IMG/VR virus record: IMGVR_UViG_3300033142_000289
Location: 1 to 56,148 of that record
Length of the DNA: 56,148 nt
DNA from: a virus
Direction: 5' to 3' (one strand)
The notes under the pieces are model-generated. The model was not told the origin of the DNA. It did no database searches and worked only from the letters and a program-made list of their open reading frames with translations. A program made the position numbers and the translations under genes. This document shows positions 41,070-49,705 of this stretch, piece after piece. Each line of letters starts with the position of its first letter. Position 1 is the first letter of the stretch.

Positions 41070-42509
41070 TTACTCTTGGAATAAGAAGAAGTTGTTTGCA
41101 CCTAAAGTACATACTGCTCTTTCAGATAAGAAGTGAACCTCCATAGCATCTAGGCTAGAAGTTTCTGCTCCACCTGCAGAACCTGTAATCCAAGTCTTGT
41201 AACGTCTGTCTTCAGTTTCAGAAGCTCTATATCTAACGTGCAAGAATGGTCTCTTAGCGTTCTTACCAAGAATTTGGTCATATACTGAAGTAGAACCTGC
41301 AGGAACTAAAAGTCCATTAACTCTACCTGACCCTGCACCTGTAGGTAATCCACCTCTCATTGTTGGGTCATTCAAATATTTCCAATCAGACTTATAGAAG
41401 TCATAACCTCTTCTAAATCCTGTGAATCCTAGGTTAAGTGCCATTTCTTTCTCATTGTCAAAAAGACCATAAGATACACCACCTGCTGCATTAGAAGACT
41501 GCTGAGAAAGCATATCGTCAATGTCGAAAGAGAAATCTCTATCTACAAATACAACATTTTCCTCAATAGCACCTTGCTTGTCAAGTCTAGAAATGATGTT
41601 ATCCCAATCAGCTAAAAGTGCCGGGTTTCCACCACCCCAAATGTTTCCTCTATTTTCTACTGCATAGAAGATACCATCTGAACCTTTGTTACCTACCATC
41701 TCAGCACCTGCTACTGCTTGAGTAGCTGCACCTGAAGTTGCACCCGCAGGTACTGCTTCAATCATTGCAGTCTCAAGATAATCGTCAAAACGTAATCTTG
41801 TTTCGTGCTCAGACTTCATATACCATAGGTATCCATTTGCTCCATTTTCTGTAGTTACTTCAACCCATCCAATTTGAGCCATATCAGAACCTGATACTGC
41901 ATATTTGTCTTTGATGATAATTGGAGAGTTCTCGAAGATGAAGTCATCAGCTTCTAAAGAATCTTCCATTCCAACTGTTCCTTTTTTGAATTCAGAACCA
42001 TAGATAAAGATTGTGAACTCTTTACCGGCTCCTGCTACAGGAATACCATTGTTGTCATAAAATGCAACGCTTACTGTTTTAGTAGCGTAGTCAACTTTAG
42101 TTACTACCGCTTTAGCTGAACCACCACCTGCATTATCAGAGATATATACAGTCTGTCCTTTTCTAATTGCGATACTATTACTTGCACCAAAAGCAGGGTT
42201 ACCTGCATCACCGATAACGAAGTCAGCTTCGTCTGCGTTGATTAATGCAGCAGTTGTACACTTTACATATTTAGTATGCAATCTACCTTGTTCTGCCCAT
42301 TTGATAAGGTCAGAGTTAGATGGCATTTCTGCACCTACCATTCTTAGGAAAGATGCGATTGTTCTATTACCATATCTTTCGAATTCTTTCTCATATGTAT
42401 CAGGAAGATACTGATTCAAGAAATCAAAATTAGTAATGTAGTTTGACTTTAAAGGCACTCTTTGTGCACTTGGTTGTAAGTCAAAACCGGGTACGTTTAA
42501 TACACTCAT
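41070..42509 (-). CDS. Major capsid protein
   Basis: The protein has 479 residues. YLPDTYEKEFERYGNRTIAS, then FLRMVGAEMPSNSDLIKWAE and QGRLHTKY, is a segment I associate with the major capsid proteins of crAss-like and related phages. The central part includes a domain of alternating strands (about 80-190). The position after a scaffold candidate and portal fits the head gene order TerL, portal, scaffold, capsid. No ribosome binding site is seen; the leader is A/T-only. The chaperonins encoded at the left end would be expected to assist its folding. Confidence 0.75.
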   Translation of the reverse strand: MSVLNVPGFDLQPSAQRVPLKSNYITNFDFLNQYLPDTYEKEFERYGNRTIASFLRMVGAEMPSNSDLIKWAEQGRLHTKYVKCTTAALINADEADFVIGDAGNPAFGASNSIAIRKGQTVYISDNAGGGSAKAVVTKVDYATKTVSVAFYDNNGIPVAGAGKEFTIFIYGSEFKKGTVGMEDSLEADDFIFENSPIIIKDKYAVSGSDMAQIGWVEVTTENGANGYLWYMKSEHETRLRFDDYLETAMIEAVPAGATSGAATQAVAGAEMVGNKGSDGIFYAVENRGNIWGGGNPALLADWDNIISRLDKQGAIEENVVFVDRDFSFDIDDMLSQQSSNAAGGVSYGLFDNEKEMALNLGFTGFRRGYDFYKSDWKYLNDPTMRGGLPTGAGSGRVNGLLVPAGSTSVYDQILGKNAKRPFLHVRYRASETEDRRYKTWITGSAGGAETSSLDAMEVHFLSERAVCTLGANNFFLFQE

Positions 42510-42533
42510 TTTTTAATTTTTTAGTTTAACAAT

Positions 42534-43664
42534 TTACTTTTTTTTACTTCTAATCTTTAAACCCCTACCGTGGTCGGTGCTTACAGATTTAATTTGCATA
42601 CCTGATTTAGTGCTTCCTACTTCCGGAGCAGAACGAGTAGTCATATTTATATTTTTTAACTTCTTCATTTGCTCATCTGCTGCTGCAGACTTGCCTTGCT
42701 CATAAAAGAATTTAGCAAACTTTTCAGGATGCATTGCCATTGCTAGTGACCTATGGTAACCTTCAGCGTTTTTAAGAGAACCATCTTCTTCCTGATACTG
42801 TTGAATAAACGTACTAGGATTAGAATGAACTTTTAATAACTCATCTGAATCACCGGGTGAAAAGTAAACTTTGTTATCGTCTAACGTAAACTCAAAACCT
42901 TTGAACTCACTGAATACATTGTTTGTTTTTTCTAGATAAACTTCCCTCGCTCTTGAGTTCCGTTCCTCTACTGTCTTCGCTTCAGCTATATATTGTTTAT
43001 ATGCCTTGTATTCTTCTGTTTCAACTTCAGGACTTGAATCCCTTCTCGACTCGAGAGGAACTTTATATAACTCCTGTTGTTTTGCAAAATAATCTTTGGC
43101 TTTCGCAATAGTCTTTTTCTTTGCTAATTTTATTTTTCTAATTTGCTTTTCATCATCAATGTCTTCATCGTATTGATAATCTTCCATAAGGTCCGTAATG
43201 TCTTCAGCATCTAGACCTTTTTCAGTTGCACTTAGATATTCTCTTAGCAATCTATCAGGTTCCATTTCATCATAATTCTTTTGCATTTTAGCAAAGTCAT
43301 CGAATCCACGACCTGTTTCTTTTTTATACTTAAGATACTTAGCCACATCTTCAGGTAGAGGTTCTTCCTCCCTCTGTTGATTTAACTCGTCAAGAGATTT
43401 AATCTCTTTACCGTATCTGTTCCCAATAAATTTAAGAACTTCTTCCTCGTTTAACTCTGAGGATTGAGGTTTAATTTCTTCTTGTTGAACTTGTTTCTCT
43501 TCAGATACAGGTTCCGGTTTGGTTTCAGTTGTTGCTTCAACTTTAGTTTCTTCAGGAGTAACACCCGAATCTAAACTTTCTTGATGTTTCTCTAACAATT
43601 CCTGCTCAACTTGTTGAACAGACTTCTCTTCAGCCGCTCCAACTTCTTTTACTTTTATTTCCAT
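42534..43664 (-). CDS. Scaffold protein candidate
   Basis: The protein has 376 residues, is highly charged with long Glu/Lys/Gln-rich segments (EVGAAEEKSVQQVEQELLEK at the N-terminus) and a basic C-terminus RGLKIRSKKK. Such composition, with location between portal and capsid, is typical of scaffolding proteins whose acidic body guides head assembly and whose basic tail binds the capsid. A promoter at 43688-43695 lies just upstream, so scaffold and capsid are probably made from one strong transcript. Confidence 0.65.
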   Translation of the reverse strand: MEIKVKEVGAAEEKSVQQVEQELLEKHQESLDSGVTPEETKVEATTETKPEPVSEEKQVQQEEIKPQSSELNEEEVLKFIGNRYGKEIKSLDELNQQREEEPLPEDVAKYLKYKKETGRGFDDFAKMQKNYDEMEPDRLLREYLSATEKGLDAEDITDLMEDYQYDEDIDDEKQIRKIKLAKKKTIAKAKDYFAKQQELYKVPLESRRDSSPEVETEEYKAYKQYIAEAKTVEERNSRAREVYLEKTNNVFSEFKGFEFTLDDNKVYFSPGDSDELLKVHSNPSTFIQQYQEEDGSLKNAEGYHRSLAMAMHPEKFAKFFYEQGKSAAADEQMKKLKNINMTTRSAPEVGSTKSGMQIKSVSTDHGRGLKIRSKKK

Positions 43665-43687
43665 ATTTAATTACATTTAATTTTATA

Positions 43688-43695
43688 CAAAGTTA
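43688..43695 (-). promoter_or_regulatory. Promoter for scaffold and capsid genes
   Basis: On the minus strand this is TAACTTTG, an exact TAnnTTTG, 24 bases before the scaffold start codon. The stretch upstream is T-rich without a clear TTTG at the ideal distance. Its position just before the most abundant proteins makes biological sense. Confidence 0.6.
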
Positions 43696-43723
43696 CACAA
43701 AAAATAATACAGTTTTAGACGAT

Positions 43724-46159
43724 TTATCTAGGGTTAAATTCTGCTAAATCAAAACCATCTAAACTATCCTCGTTTGATTCGAAGTTCATTGGAGGTAAAT
43801 TATTTTTTCTTTGGTTAATAAGCTTAGACTGTTCCGAGTTTGCTTGAGATATACGTTCAGACTTTGCTTTTTCTCTTTGCTCTTCTCTTCCTTGTAAAGA
43901 TTGAGCATCCACCATTCTTAACTGCATATTTAATTGAAACTCTTCTTGCATTAACTGTGATTTCAACATAGCCTCTTGCTTCATTTTTTCTATTTCAAAA
44001 GCAATATCACCCTGTCTAAACTGAAGTTTAGCTTGAGTTTCCATTTGTAGTTTCTGCTGATTAGCCTGTACAGTCATTTCCTGTTGCTTAATCATTTGTT
44101 GAGATTTCATAGCCTGTTGTTGCATAGCCATTTTTTCCTCTCTCTCTTGCTTAGATATTCGCTTCATTTTTAAAAGCTGATTAGCAAGTTTCATATTTTT
44201 TATCTCACGAATATCAATTGCATCCTCAAGGTTAATATCACCTTTTGATAAAGCCATTTGAATATTCTGTTCTAATTGTGCCTTTTGTTCTTCATCAGGA
44301 GATAACTCTATAAATATTCCAAAGTCATAAATATATAAATCAGATATATCTCCAAGTATAGAAACATTGTATTTACCTATTTGATTTATAAACTCCTCTT
44401 TAAAGTCAGCGTATTCCAAAATATCAGCAACTCTATATGTAATAGCTTCAGCTAAACTTTTGTAGATATATAGACTTCCTTGTAGTATATGTCTAGTTGC
44501 TACATTAGAATTTAATGCTGCCATTTTCTGTAATCCTACTAAAGAGTTTGAATCAGGCATACTAGCATCTCTCGCCTCATTAAGACCTGTAACAGTTCTA
44601 ATTTGGTTTAAGTAATGATTATAATTAGTTATAAGCATTTGAGTTTTAGAAGCACCTGAACTAGATTGTAATTCTTTAATAGGTACTTTTGCTTGGTTGT
44701 AATCACCATCTTGAGTATAACTTCTACCGATAACACTACCTGTTTGAAAGTATAATCTTAAAGCATCCTCGGGATTATAGGCATTACCTGTTCCTAAGTC
44801 TACCTCACCTAATCCATCAGCATCAATAAACACACCATCAGGCACAACTCTAGATATTACTTGTTGTAATTTTAAATGAGTTACTTGAATTAAATCTGCA
44901 AAAGGAATCATTCTTCTAACTAAAGATTCAATATTTCCTTTATACATTCTTGGTGCGTTAGCTACATAATTTGGGATAGCGTGTTGGGTAGCAGACTGTG
45001 GTCTAACCATATTCTCCATCATTCTCCATTGTAAAAGAATGTTCGTACCCATAACCATTACTCCTTCATACCATACATCAATAGTCTTTGACTCTTTTGT
45101 GAAGTTACCTTCATCCATCATTTCAGAAGGAGGATTAAAATTATCATCCTTCTCTATCATACTTACATTACCATTGTCTTTTACTTTTCTTTTATAAACA
45201 ACTTTCTTAGTTGTCTTATAATTAAAGTACATAACTGTGGCAGTGTCTTTATAGAATATATCGTTTTGGTAAGCTTGAGCGTTGTTATAGTAGTCATACC
45301 AACTTTGTGAGTACTGAGATATTTCATCTAAGTCTTCGTTTGTTAAAGTTGGGTCAATCTTTTTAAGTTCTATAATTGGAAGAGTTTTAATCTCACCCCA
45401 ATAAAAACAATCTTTAAAATATGGGTCTTCTGTATAACTATAAACAATATTGGCAGGGTCTACATAGCTTAACTTTACACCTGCTCCGGGTAGGAACTCG
45501 TGCTTTGCTACTGCTAGTCCTAGAACTGTCATATCATAGTCTAACCTTTTTCTAATATCATCATACTTATTAGCCTCAAACAAAGTACTAATAGCTTCTT
45601 CTTCAGCTATTTCAATTGCAGGTTTGTAGTTTAACTGCATATATAGCTTTAATTCTTCATCAGAATTTGGTAGTTCTTCAGGCTCTACAGTGAAAGGGTT
45701 TACACCTGTTTTCTTTTGTATAGTTTCAAGCATAGGTTTAGCGACCATTTGTCCCTCAACCATTTGTTGGTACTTGCTTCTTTTAGATTGTGATAATGCA
45801 TCTTGAGCAAAAGCTTTAGGTACAAATTCTCTGCCCTGCATTCCATTCACAACGATATCTACAAACTTAGGCAATACCGGCACAGGTGTCCAATCTAAAT
45901 TTAGATAAGACAAATCACCATCTATTGCTAATTCGTTTTTGTATTTAGCTACTGACTGTTCTCCTCTTGCGTATAATCTTAGTCTATGGAAGTCTCTCCA
46001 TTGATTATAATATCTACAACTATTTCCGTCTCTTTTAAACCATTCATACTGAATAGCTTGTCCTATTTGTAATCCGAATTCATCAGTAGCTTTTTCTGAA
46101 TCTGAAACAAATTGACTAGGAAATCCTGTAGATGATATGTTAATGTCTACTTTCTTCAT
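43724..46159 (-). CDS. Portal protein
   Basis: The protein has 811 residues. A segment WRDFHRLRLYARGEQSVAKY then DWTPVPVLPKFVDIVVNGMQ is a form I link to portal proteins of crAss-like phages. The C-terminal part (about 640-790) is a Gln/Met/Lys-rich coiled coil (QREEKMAMQQQAMKSQQMIK), as found at the crown or wing of large portals. It is directly next to TerL, with a 4-base overlap (ATGA). It would form the dodecameric DNA gate of the head. Confidence 0.8.
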   Translation of the reverse strand: MKKVDINISSTGFPSQFVSDSEKATDEFGLQIGQAIQYEWFKRDGNSCRYYNQWRDFHRLRLYARGEQSVAKYKNELAIDGDLSYLNLDWTPVPVLPKFVDIVVNGMQGREFVPKAFAQDALSQSKRSKYQQMVEGQMVAKPMLETIQKKTGVNPFTVEPEELPNSDEELKLYMQLNYKPAIEIAEEEAISTLFEANKYDDIRKRLDYDMTVLGLAVAKHEFLPGAGVKLSYVDPANIVYSYTEDPYFKDCFYWGEIKTLPIIELKKIDPTLTNEDLDEISQYSQSWYDYYNNAQAYQNDIFYKDTATVMYFNYKTTKKVVYKRKVKDNGNVSMIEKDDNFNPPSEMMDEGNFTKESKTIDVWYEGVMVMGTNILLQWRMMENMVRPQSATQHAIPNYVANAPRMYKGNIESLVRRMIPFADLIQVTHLKLQQVISRVVPDGVFIDADGLGEVDLGTGNAYNPEDALRLYFQTGSVIGRSYTQDGDYNQAKVPIKELQSSSGASKTQMLITNYNHYLNQIRTVTGLNEARDASMPDSNSLVGLQKMAALNSNVATRHILQGSLYIYKSLAEAITYRVADILEYADFKEEFINQIGKYNVSILGDISDLYIYDFGIFIELSPDEEQKAQLEQNIQMALSKGDINLEDAIDIREIKNMKLANQLLKMKRISKQEREEKMAMQQQAMKSQQMIKQQEMTVQANQQKLQMETQAKLQFRQGDIAFEIEKMKQEAMLKSQLMQEEFQLNMQLRMVDAQSLQGREEQREKAKSERISQANSEQSKLINQRKNNLPPMNFESNEDSLDGFDLAEFNPR

Positions 46160-48384
46160 CTAATAATTTCACTTATTGTACCTTTATTACTATACCTTGC
46201 AAAGTTAATCTTTATTTTTGAAACTTTTTGCTGCGGTATATATAGGTGTTTCTGACAAGCCATTATCGCCAAACCCGAAGATATACTAGCATCAAACTTA
46301 GTTCTATTGCTAATATCAAATTTTGCCCAATCTTCTAAAGTTCTTGTAAAAACGCAGTCACCCATTTCGTTATTTTCTTTCATTCCTATGTTTGCATCTA
46401 TATAGGATTCTATAGCAGAAGCGTGTGCTTGTTTCACTGCTTCACTTGAGTTAGGAATTCCACCTAATTCTTTTTCTGTTTTTGATAATTTATTGTAATG
46501 TTTATCAGGTCTATTCATACAGTAACTTCTATACCCTCTGTTTTTAAAATGATATAATAATCTTGGTTTATTATTTTCAATTAAAATAGGCATTCCATAA
46601 AACACACAAGCCTTTAAAACATCTTCAAAAAATATCTCAGCAGTTTGTGGTCTAGCAATATATTCTAAGAAAAATTCATTACTAGGTGCATCGTCCATAT
46701 TAAACATAGTTAATCCGTGAAGTGCTCCATTGGAACCACCGCCGCCAACAGTACCTGATATGTCATAACTATCACAACCAAATGCACCTATGTGTTTATT
46801 TCCCGGAGTTTTTTTACCATTAACTATTTCTATTCTATTTTGTAATTGTTTAGATGGGGTCCAAGAAACATAAAACCTTCCTCTTTGATTTGGTGTGAAT
46901 TCAACTTTAGAATCTTTTATTCCATTCTTCCAAACTAAATCACCTCTAGTCAAGTGATGGTCTATTATTAAAGAATCATTATAATCTATCTGCTGATATA
47001 TTTTAGTAAGATTAAATATTGATTGTTTACTTTCATCTCTAAATGCGTGTGATTCACTTCTAGGAAATTGTCTGTAAAATTCATTTAATGCATCAGGGTC
47101 TTTCTTTAAAGACTCAACTTCATTCTCCCAATAATCTATCGCACCTTGATATATTGCTTCACCATCTATTCCTTCGACCCCTTGTTCAGGATTTCTAAAA
47201 ACAGGCATTCCATATCTATCAATAAACCCTTCCATATTCCATTCCATAGGGATGAAAAGTGAATACATTCCGCTTTTAGTTTGACCATTTGCGTTTCGTA
47301 ATAATACATTTGAATTTGTATATAGGTTTTTAAAGTTGTCTCCCCCTTTATCTAAAGCATTAGATGTTGAACCCATCATACACTTACCTATAACTTTACT
47401 ACCTAATCTTAAACAAGTTTTAGTTACCCTCCAATTGTTTAGAATGTTATTTGGTTTTATCCATTTACCACTTTCATCGTGAACTAATAACAAAAGCTTT
47501 TCACCATCATAACTATTGTCATCAGTATTTTTCCAATCTATAGTGGTATCTAATCCATACAACTCATCATCGGTTGTATCAAACATATTTTTTTTTGTAA
47601 TCTTAGATGCGGGAATCCTAAACGCTAATTCTGTTTTAGGTTTATCCATACCATCCATAATAGGTTTAAAGAAGAAGGGTAATCTACTATTAATAGGAAC
47701 CACTTTATCTGTAAACATTTTTTTAGCATCGGAACCTGTCTTAGATAAAATACCTACCCTTGAATCTTTAGCAAGTGTACCTGTATTAACACATTCAGAT
47801 GATGACATAAAAGAAAAACCTGAACGTCTTATCTTTAGGTAAATCATTCCAAAACTTCTTTTGTCCGCTTTACAGGCTTCCCAAAAAATATAAAGTAATC
47901 TATTTGCTTCTCTAAAATCAGGATAACCTACATCAATGCTAGTCCACTGAAGATACATATAGTGAGCACCTGTTATATATGTAGGAATTCCATTTGACAT
48001 AAACCAAAAGCCTTCCTCTCTTTTTTCAAACTCCTGTTCTATATAATCAACCCACCGGTCTTTAAACTCTGATGCCATTTCATTCCATTGAAATATAGAA
48101 TTTATTTTATTTAAAGCGTTGGGGATAATATTTCTTTCCCAATATTGTTCTGATTTTTTCTTACTTCTTTGATATACAGTTTTGGGTGTTTTTGGAAGTG
48201 CAATTCTTAATCCTTGTATTGTAATTATATCACCTATTTGACCGGTCTTAGATATAACAATAAAATCATACTTTTGATTATACCCGTATTCCCACGTTTT
48301 AGCCTTGTTCTTAGACGTTAAAACATTTTTAGGTACAATACCATCAAGTACATTAAATAGTTTATTTAGACCTTCTTTCTGCAA
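46156..48384 (-). CDS. terL: Terminase large subunit
   Basis: The protein has 742 residues. A Walker-A-like segment KIRRSGFSFMSSSEC lies near 184-198 and the Walker B LLLVHDESGKW has D303 and E304. The C-terminal nuclease half begins with GAFGCDSYDISG (D538), followed by FFEDVLKACVFYGMPILIEN. The product cuts concatemers and drives DNA into the head. Overlaps the portal start by four bases. The small helical protein encoded just upstream (48362-48643) is a possible small-subunit partner. Confidence 0.9.
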   Translation of the reverse strand: MQKEGLNKLFNVLDGIVPKNVLTSKNKAKTWEYGYNQKYDFIVISKTGQIGDIITIQGLRIALPKTPKTVYQRSKKKSEQYWERNIIPNALNKINSIFQWNEMASEFKDRWVDYIEQEFEKREEGFWFMSNGIPTYITGAHYMYLQWTSIDVGYPDFREANRLLYIFWEACKADKRSFGMIYLKIRRSGFSFMSSSECVNTGTLAKDSRVGILSKTGSDAKKMFTDKVVPINSRLPFFFKPIMDGMDKPKTELAFRIPASKITKKNMFDTTDDELYGLDTTIDWKNTDDNSYDGEKLLLLVHDESGKWIKPNNILNNWRVTKTCLRLGSKVIGKCMMGSTSNALDKGGDNFKNLYTNSNVLLRNANGQTKSGMYSLFIPMEWNMEGFIDRYGMPVFRNPEQGVEGIDGEAIYQGAIDYWENEVESLKKDPDALNEFYRQFPRSESHAFRDESKQSIFNLTKIYQQIDYNDSLIIDHHLTRGDLVWKNGIKDSKVEFTPNQRGRFYVSWTPSKQLQNRIEIVNGKKTPGNKHIGAFGCDSYDISGTVGGGGSNGALHGLTMFNMDDAPSNEFFLEYIARPQTAEIFFEDVLKACVFYGMPILIENNKPRLLYHFKNRGYRSYCMNRPDKHYNKLSKTEKELGGIPNSSEAVKQAHASAIESYIDANIGMKENNEMGDCVFTRTLEDWAKFDISNRTKFDASISSGLAIMACQKHLYIPQQKVSKIKINFARYSNKGTISEIIR

Positions 48385-48643
48385 ATCCTTGTTTTGTATC
48401 AGTTTTATTAACTCCTCTCTCTAATGATTCAATAGCTTCTTTTTCAGATTCAATTCTATTTAGAATTTCAAACGCATCAAATATGGCTAACTTCTTTGTA
48501 GCTGCTGCATTCTTTAATCTGTCAGCAGATAAATCATCTTCGGGGTCGTGTTTAATAATCGCTTCCTTCGCTACTTTTATCAGTTGTTCTACCGCTCTGT
48601 GACCTGCTTCTATTATTTTTAATTTTATTTCTTTTGATTTCAT
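48362..48643 (-). CDS. Small helical protein upstream of TerL
   Basis: From the ATG at 48643 the protein has 93 residues and is mostly helical and charged (KEIKLKIIEAGHRAVEQLIK, SADRLKNAAATKKLAIFDAF). It overlaps the TerL start by 23 bases. Position and build make it a candidate terminase small subunit, but I see no DNA-binding motif that proves it. A longer reading from 48703 is possible. Confidence 0.5.
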   Translation of the reverse strand: MKSKEIKLKIIEAGHRAVEQLIKVAKEAIIKHDPEDDLSADRLKNAAATKKLAIFDAFEILNRIESEKEAIESLERGVNKTDTKQGFAERRSK

Positions 48644-48725
48644 TTTTAATTCTTTTAGACTTTCTAATAGGTATTGGAGAACCATCGTGTTCGTTCCATT
48701 CATCTTCCCAATAAATATAACTCAT
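48552..48725 (-). CDS. Short overlapping reading frame, 57 residues
   Basis: This frame starts at 48725 with an ATGA overlap with the stop of the 187-residue gene, encodes MSYIYWEDEWNEHDGSPIPI then a very basic tail, and overlaps the 48362-48643 gene by 92 bases in another frame. The acidic/aromatic start and the ATGA coupling suggest translation, but the basic half could be a shadow of the neighbour. Low confidence. Confidence 0.35.
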   Translation of the reverse strand: MSYIYWEDEWNEHDGSPIPIRKSKRIKNEIKRNKIKNNRSRSQSGRTTDKSSEGSDY

Positions 48726-49285
48726 AACATCATTGTTATTTGATGGTCAAACATTCTATAAAGCTTTTCCCCATCAATTTGAAACTCATATTCGCTTTCA
48801 GGTTTAAATGTAACTTTACAACCCTCGTTAACTCCTTGTTGTATTAAGTACTTATTAGGGTACTTAATCATACCTATCAAAGGTTCCTCGCTTAATGGTT
48901 TATATATGTAGCTATCCTCAACAGGAATAGGTTTTACAAAACAATATCTGTTTACTGAATTCCACTTCTTACCATTATGATAAGCAAAATATTGTTCTTC
49001 GTCTATAAAGAATAAGTCATCTTTAAAATAACTTCTCCCACTTTGAATTTTCCCTTGCATATCATTATAATATTTAAAAACATTATGATGCACAAGAAGG
49101 ATGTCTCCTGCTTTTATAGGTCCATTATAATTTATCGGTAGTTCTACAACTTCCGCTTTACGATTTGAAAATCTTGAATCCTCTTGAGATGTGCTAATTA
49201 TAAAATCAATATCTCCGTAGGTTTTAGTGTTATCGTATCTCTTCCCTTTTACAGGTCTTACAATAAAAGATGTTGGTGATTTCAT
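48722..49285 (-). CDS. GroES-like double-domain protein candidate
   Basis: The protein has 187 residues. The first half (SFIVRPVKGKRYDN, then IKAGDILLVHHNVF, FFIDEEQYFAY, YCFVKPI) and the second half (GCKVTFKPESEYEF, IDGEKLYRMFDHQI) each resemble the Cpn10 pattern of a central GD/GxxV-type strand followed by a binding strand pair, so a tandem GroES-like fold is possible. It lies just upstream of the terminase genes. A third co-chaperonin-like protein in this phage would be unusual. The assignment is by pattern only. Confidence 0.5.
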   Translation of the reverse strand: MKSPTSFIVRPVKGKRYDNTKTYGDIDFIISTSQEDSRFSNRKAEVVELPINYNGPIKAGDILLVHHNVFKYYNDMQGKIQSGRSYFKDDLFFIDEEQYFAYHNGKKWNSVNRYCFVKPIPVEDSYIYKPLSEEPLIGMIKYPNKYLIQQGVNEGCKVTFKPESEYEFQIDGEKLYRMFDHQITMML

Positions 49286-49293
49286 AATTTAAT

Positions 49294-49476
49294 TTATGAG
49301 CCACAACCAATACAATCTATATGTGAATCAGTTGGCTTGACTCCATTTAATTTCATTTCAATGTTGTGAATGTCATCAGCAATAGACATTTGCTCCATCC
49401 AATCTGATGTTGCTTCTTTCTGTTTTTTAAGAACCGACACTTTACTTTCAAGTTCTTTTCTTTCCTGCTCTGACAT
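49294..49476 (-). CDS. Small coiled-coil protein with CIGCGS tail
   Basis: The protein has 60 residues, helical and charged in its first two thirds (EQERKELESKVSVLKKQKEA), ending in DCIGCGS. The C-terminal CxxC could bind metal. No family is recognised. It lies in the late operon between the 74-residue and 187-residue genes. Confidence 0.55.
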   Translation of the reverse strand: MSEQERKELESKVSVLKKQKEATSDWMEQMSIADDIHNIEMKLNGVKPTDSHIDCIGCGS

Positions 49477-49480
49477 TTTA

Positions 49481-49705
49481 TTAAAAGTTTATATTATACT
49501 CAACTGATATTGGCATAGTAGAAGTAAACTCTTTCCAAAGTAAAACTTCATCATCGTTTTGTATGTATATCAAGATAGAGTCTCTATCAATATCATACTT
49601 AATTAAATGTATAACATAGCTTCCATTTAAAATAACTTGACCTACTAAGTAGTGCATTGCACCTGACTTATAATCAGGTCCTACTGAAATTTTTCTAATA
49701 TCCAT
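49481..49705 (-). CDS. Small unknown protein, 74 residues
   Basis: The protein has strands and turns (ISVGPDYKSGAMHYLVGQVI, IHLIKYDIDRDSILIYIQND), consistent with a small beta domain. No family is recognised. Its start overlaps the stop of the 591-residue fibre gene by one base, so the two are coupled and it may be a fibre accessory protein. Confidence 0.55.
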   Translation of the reverse strand: MDIRKISVGPDYKSGAMHYLVGQVILNGSYVIHLIKYDIDRDSILIYIQNDDEVLLWKEFTSTMPISVEYNINF

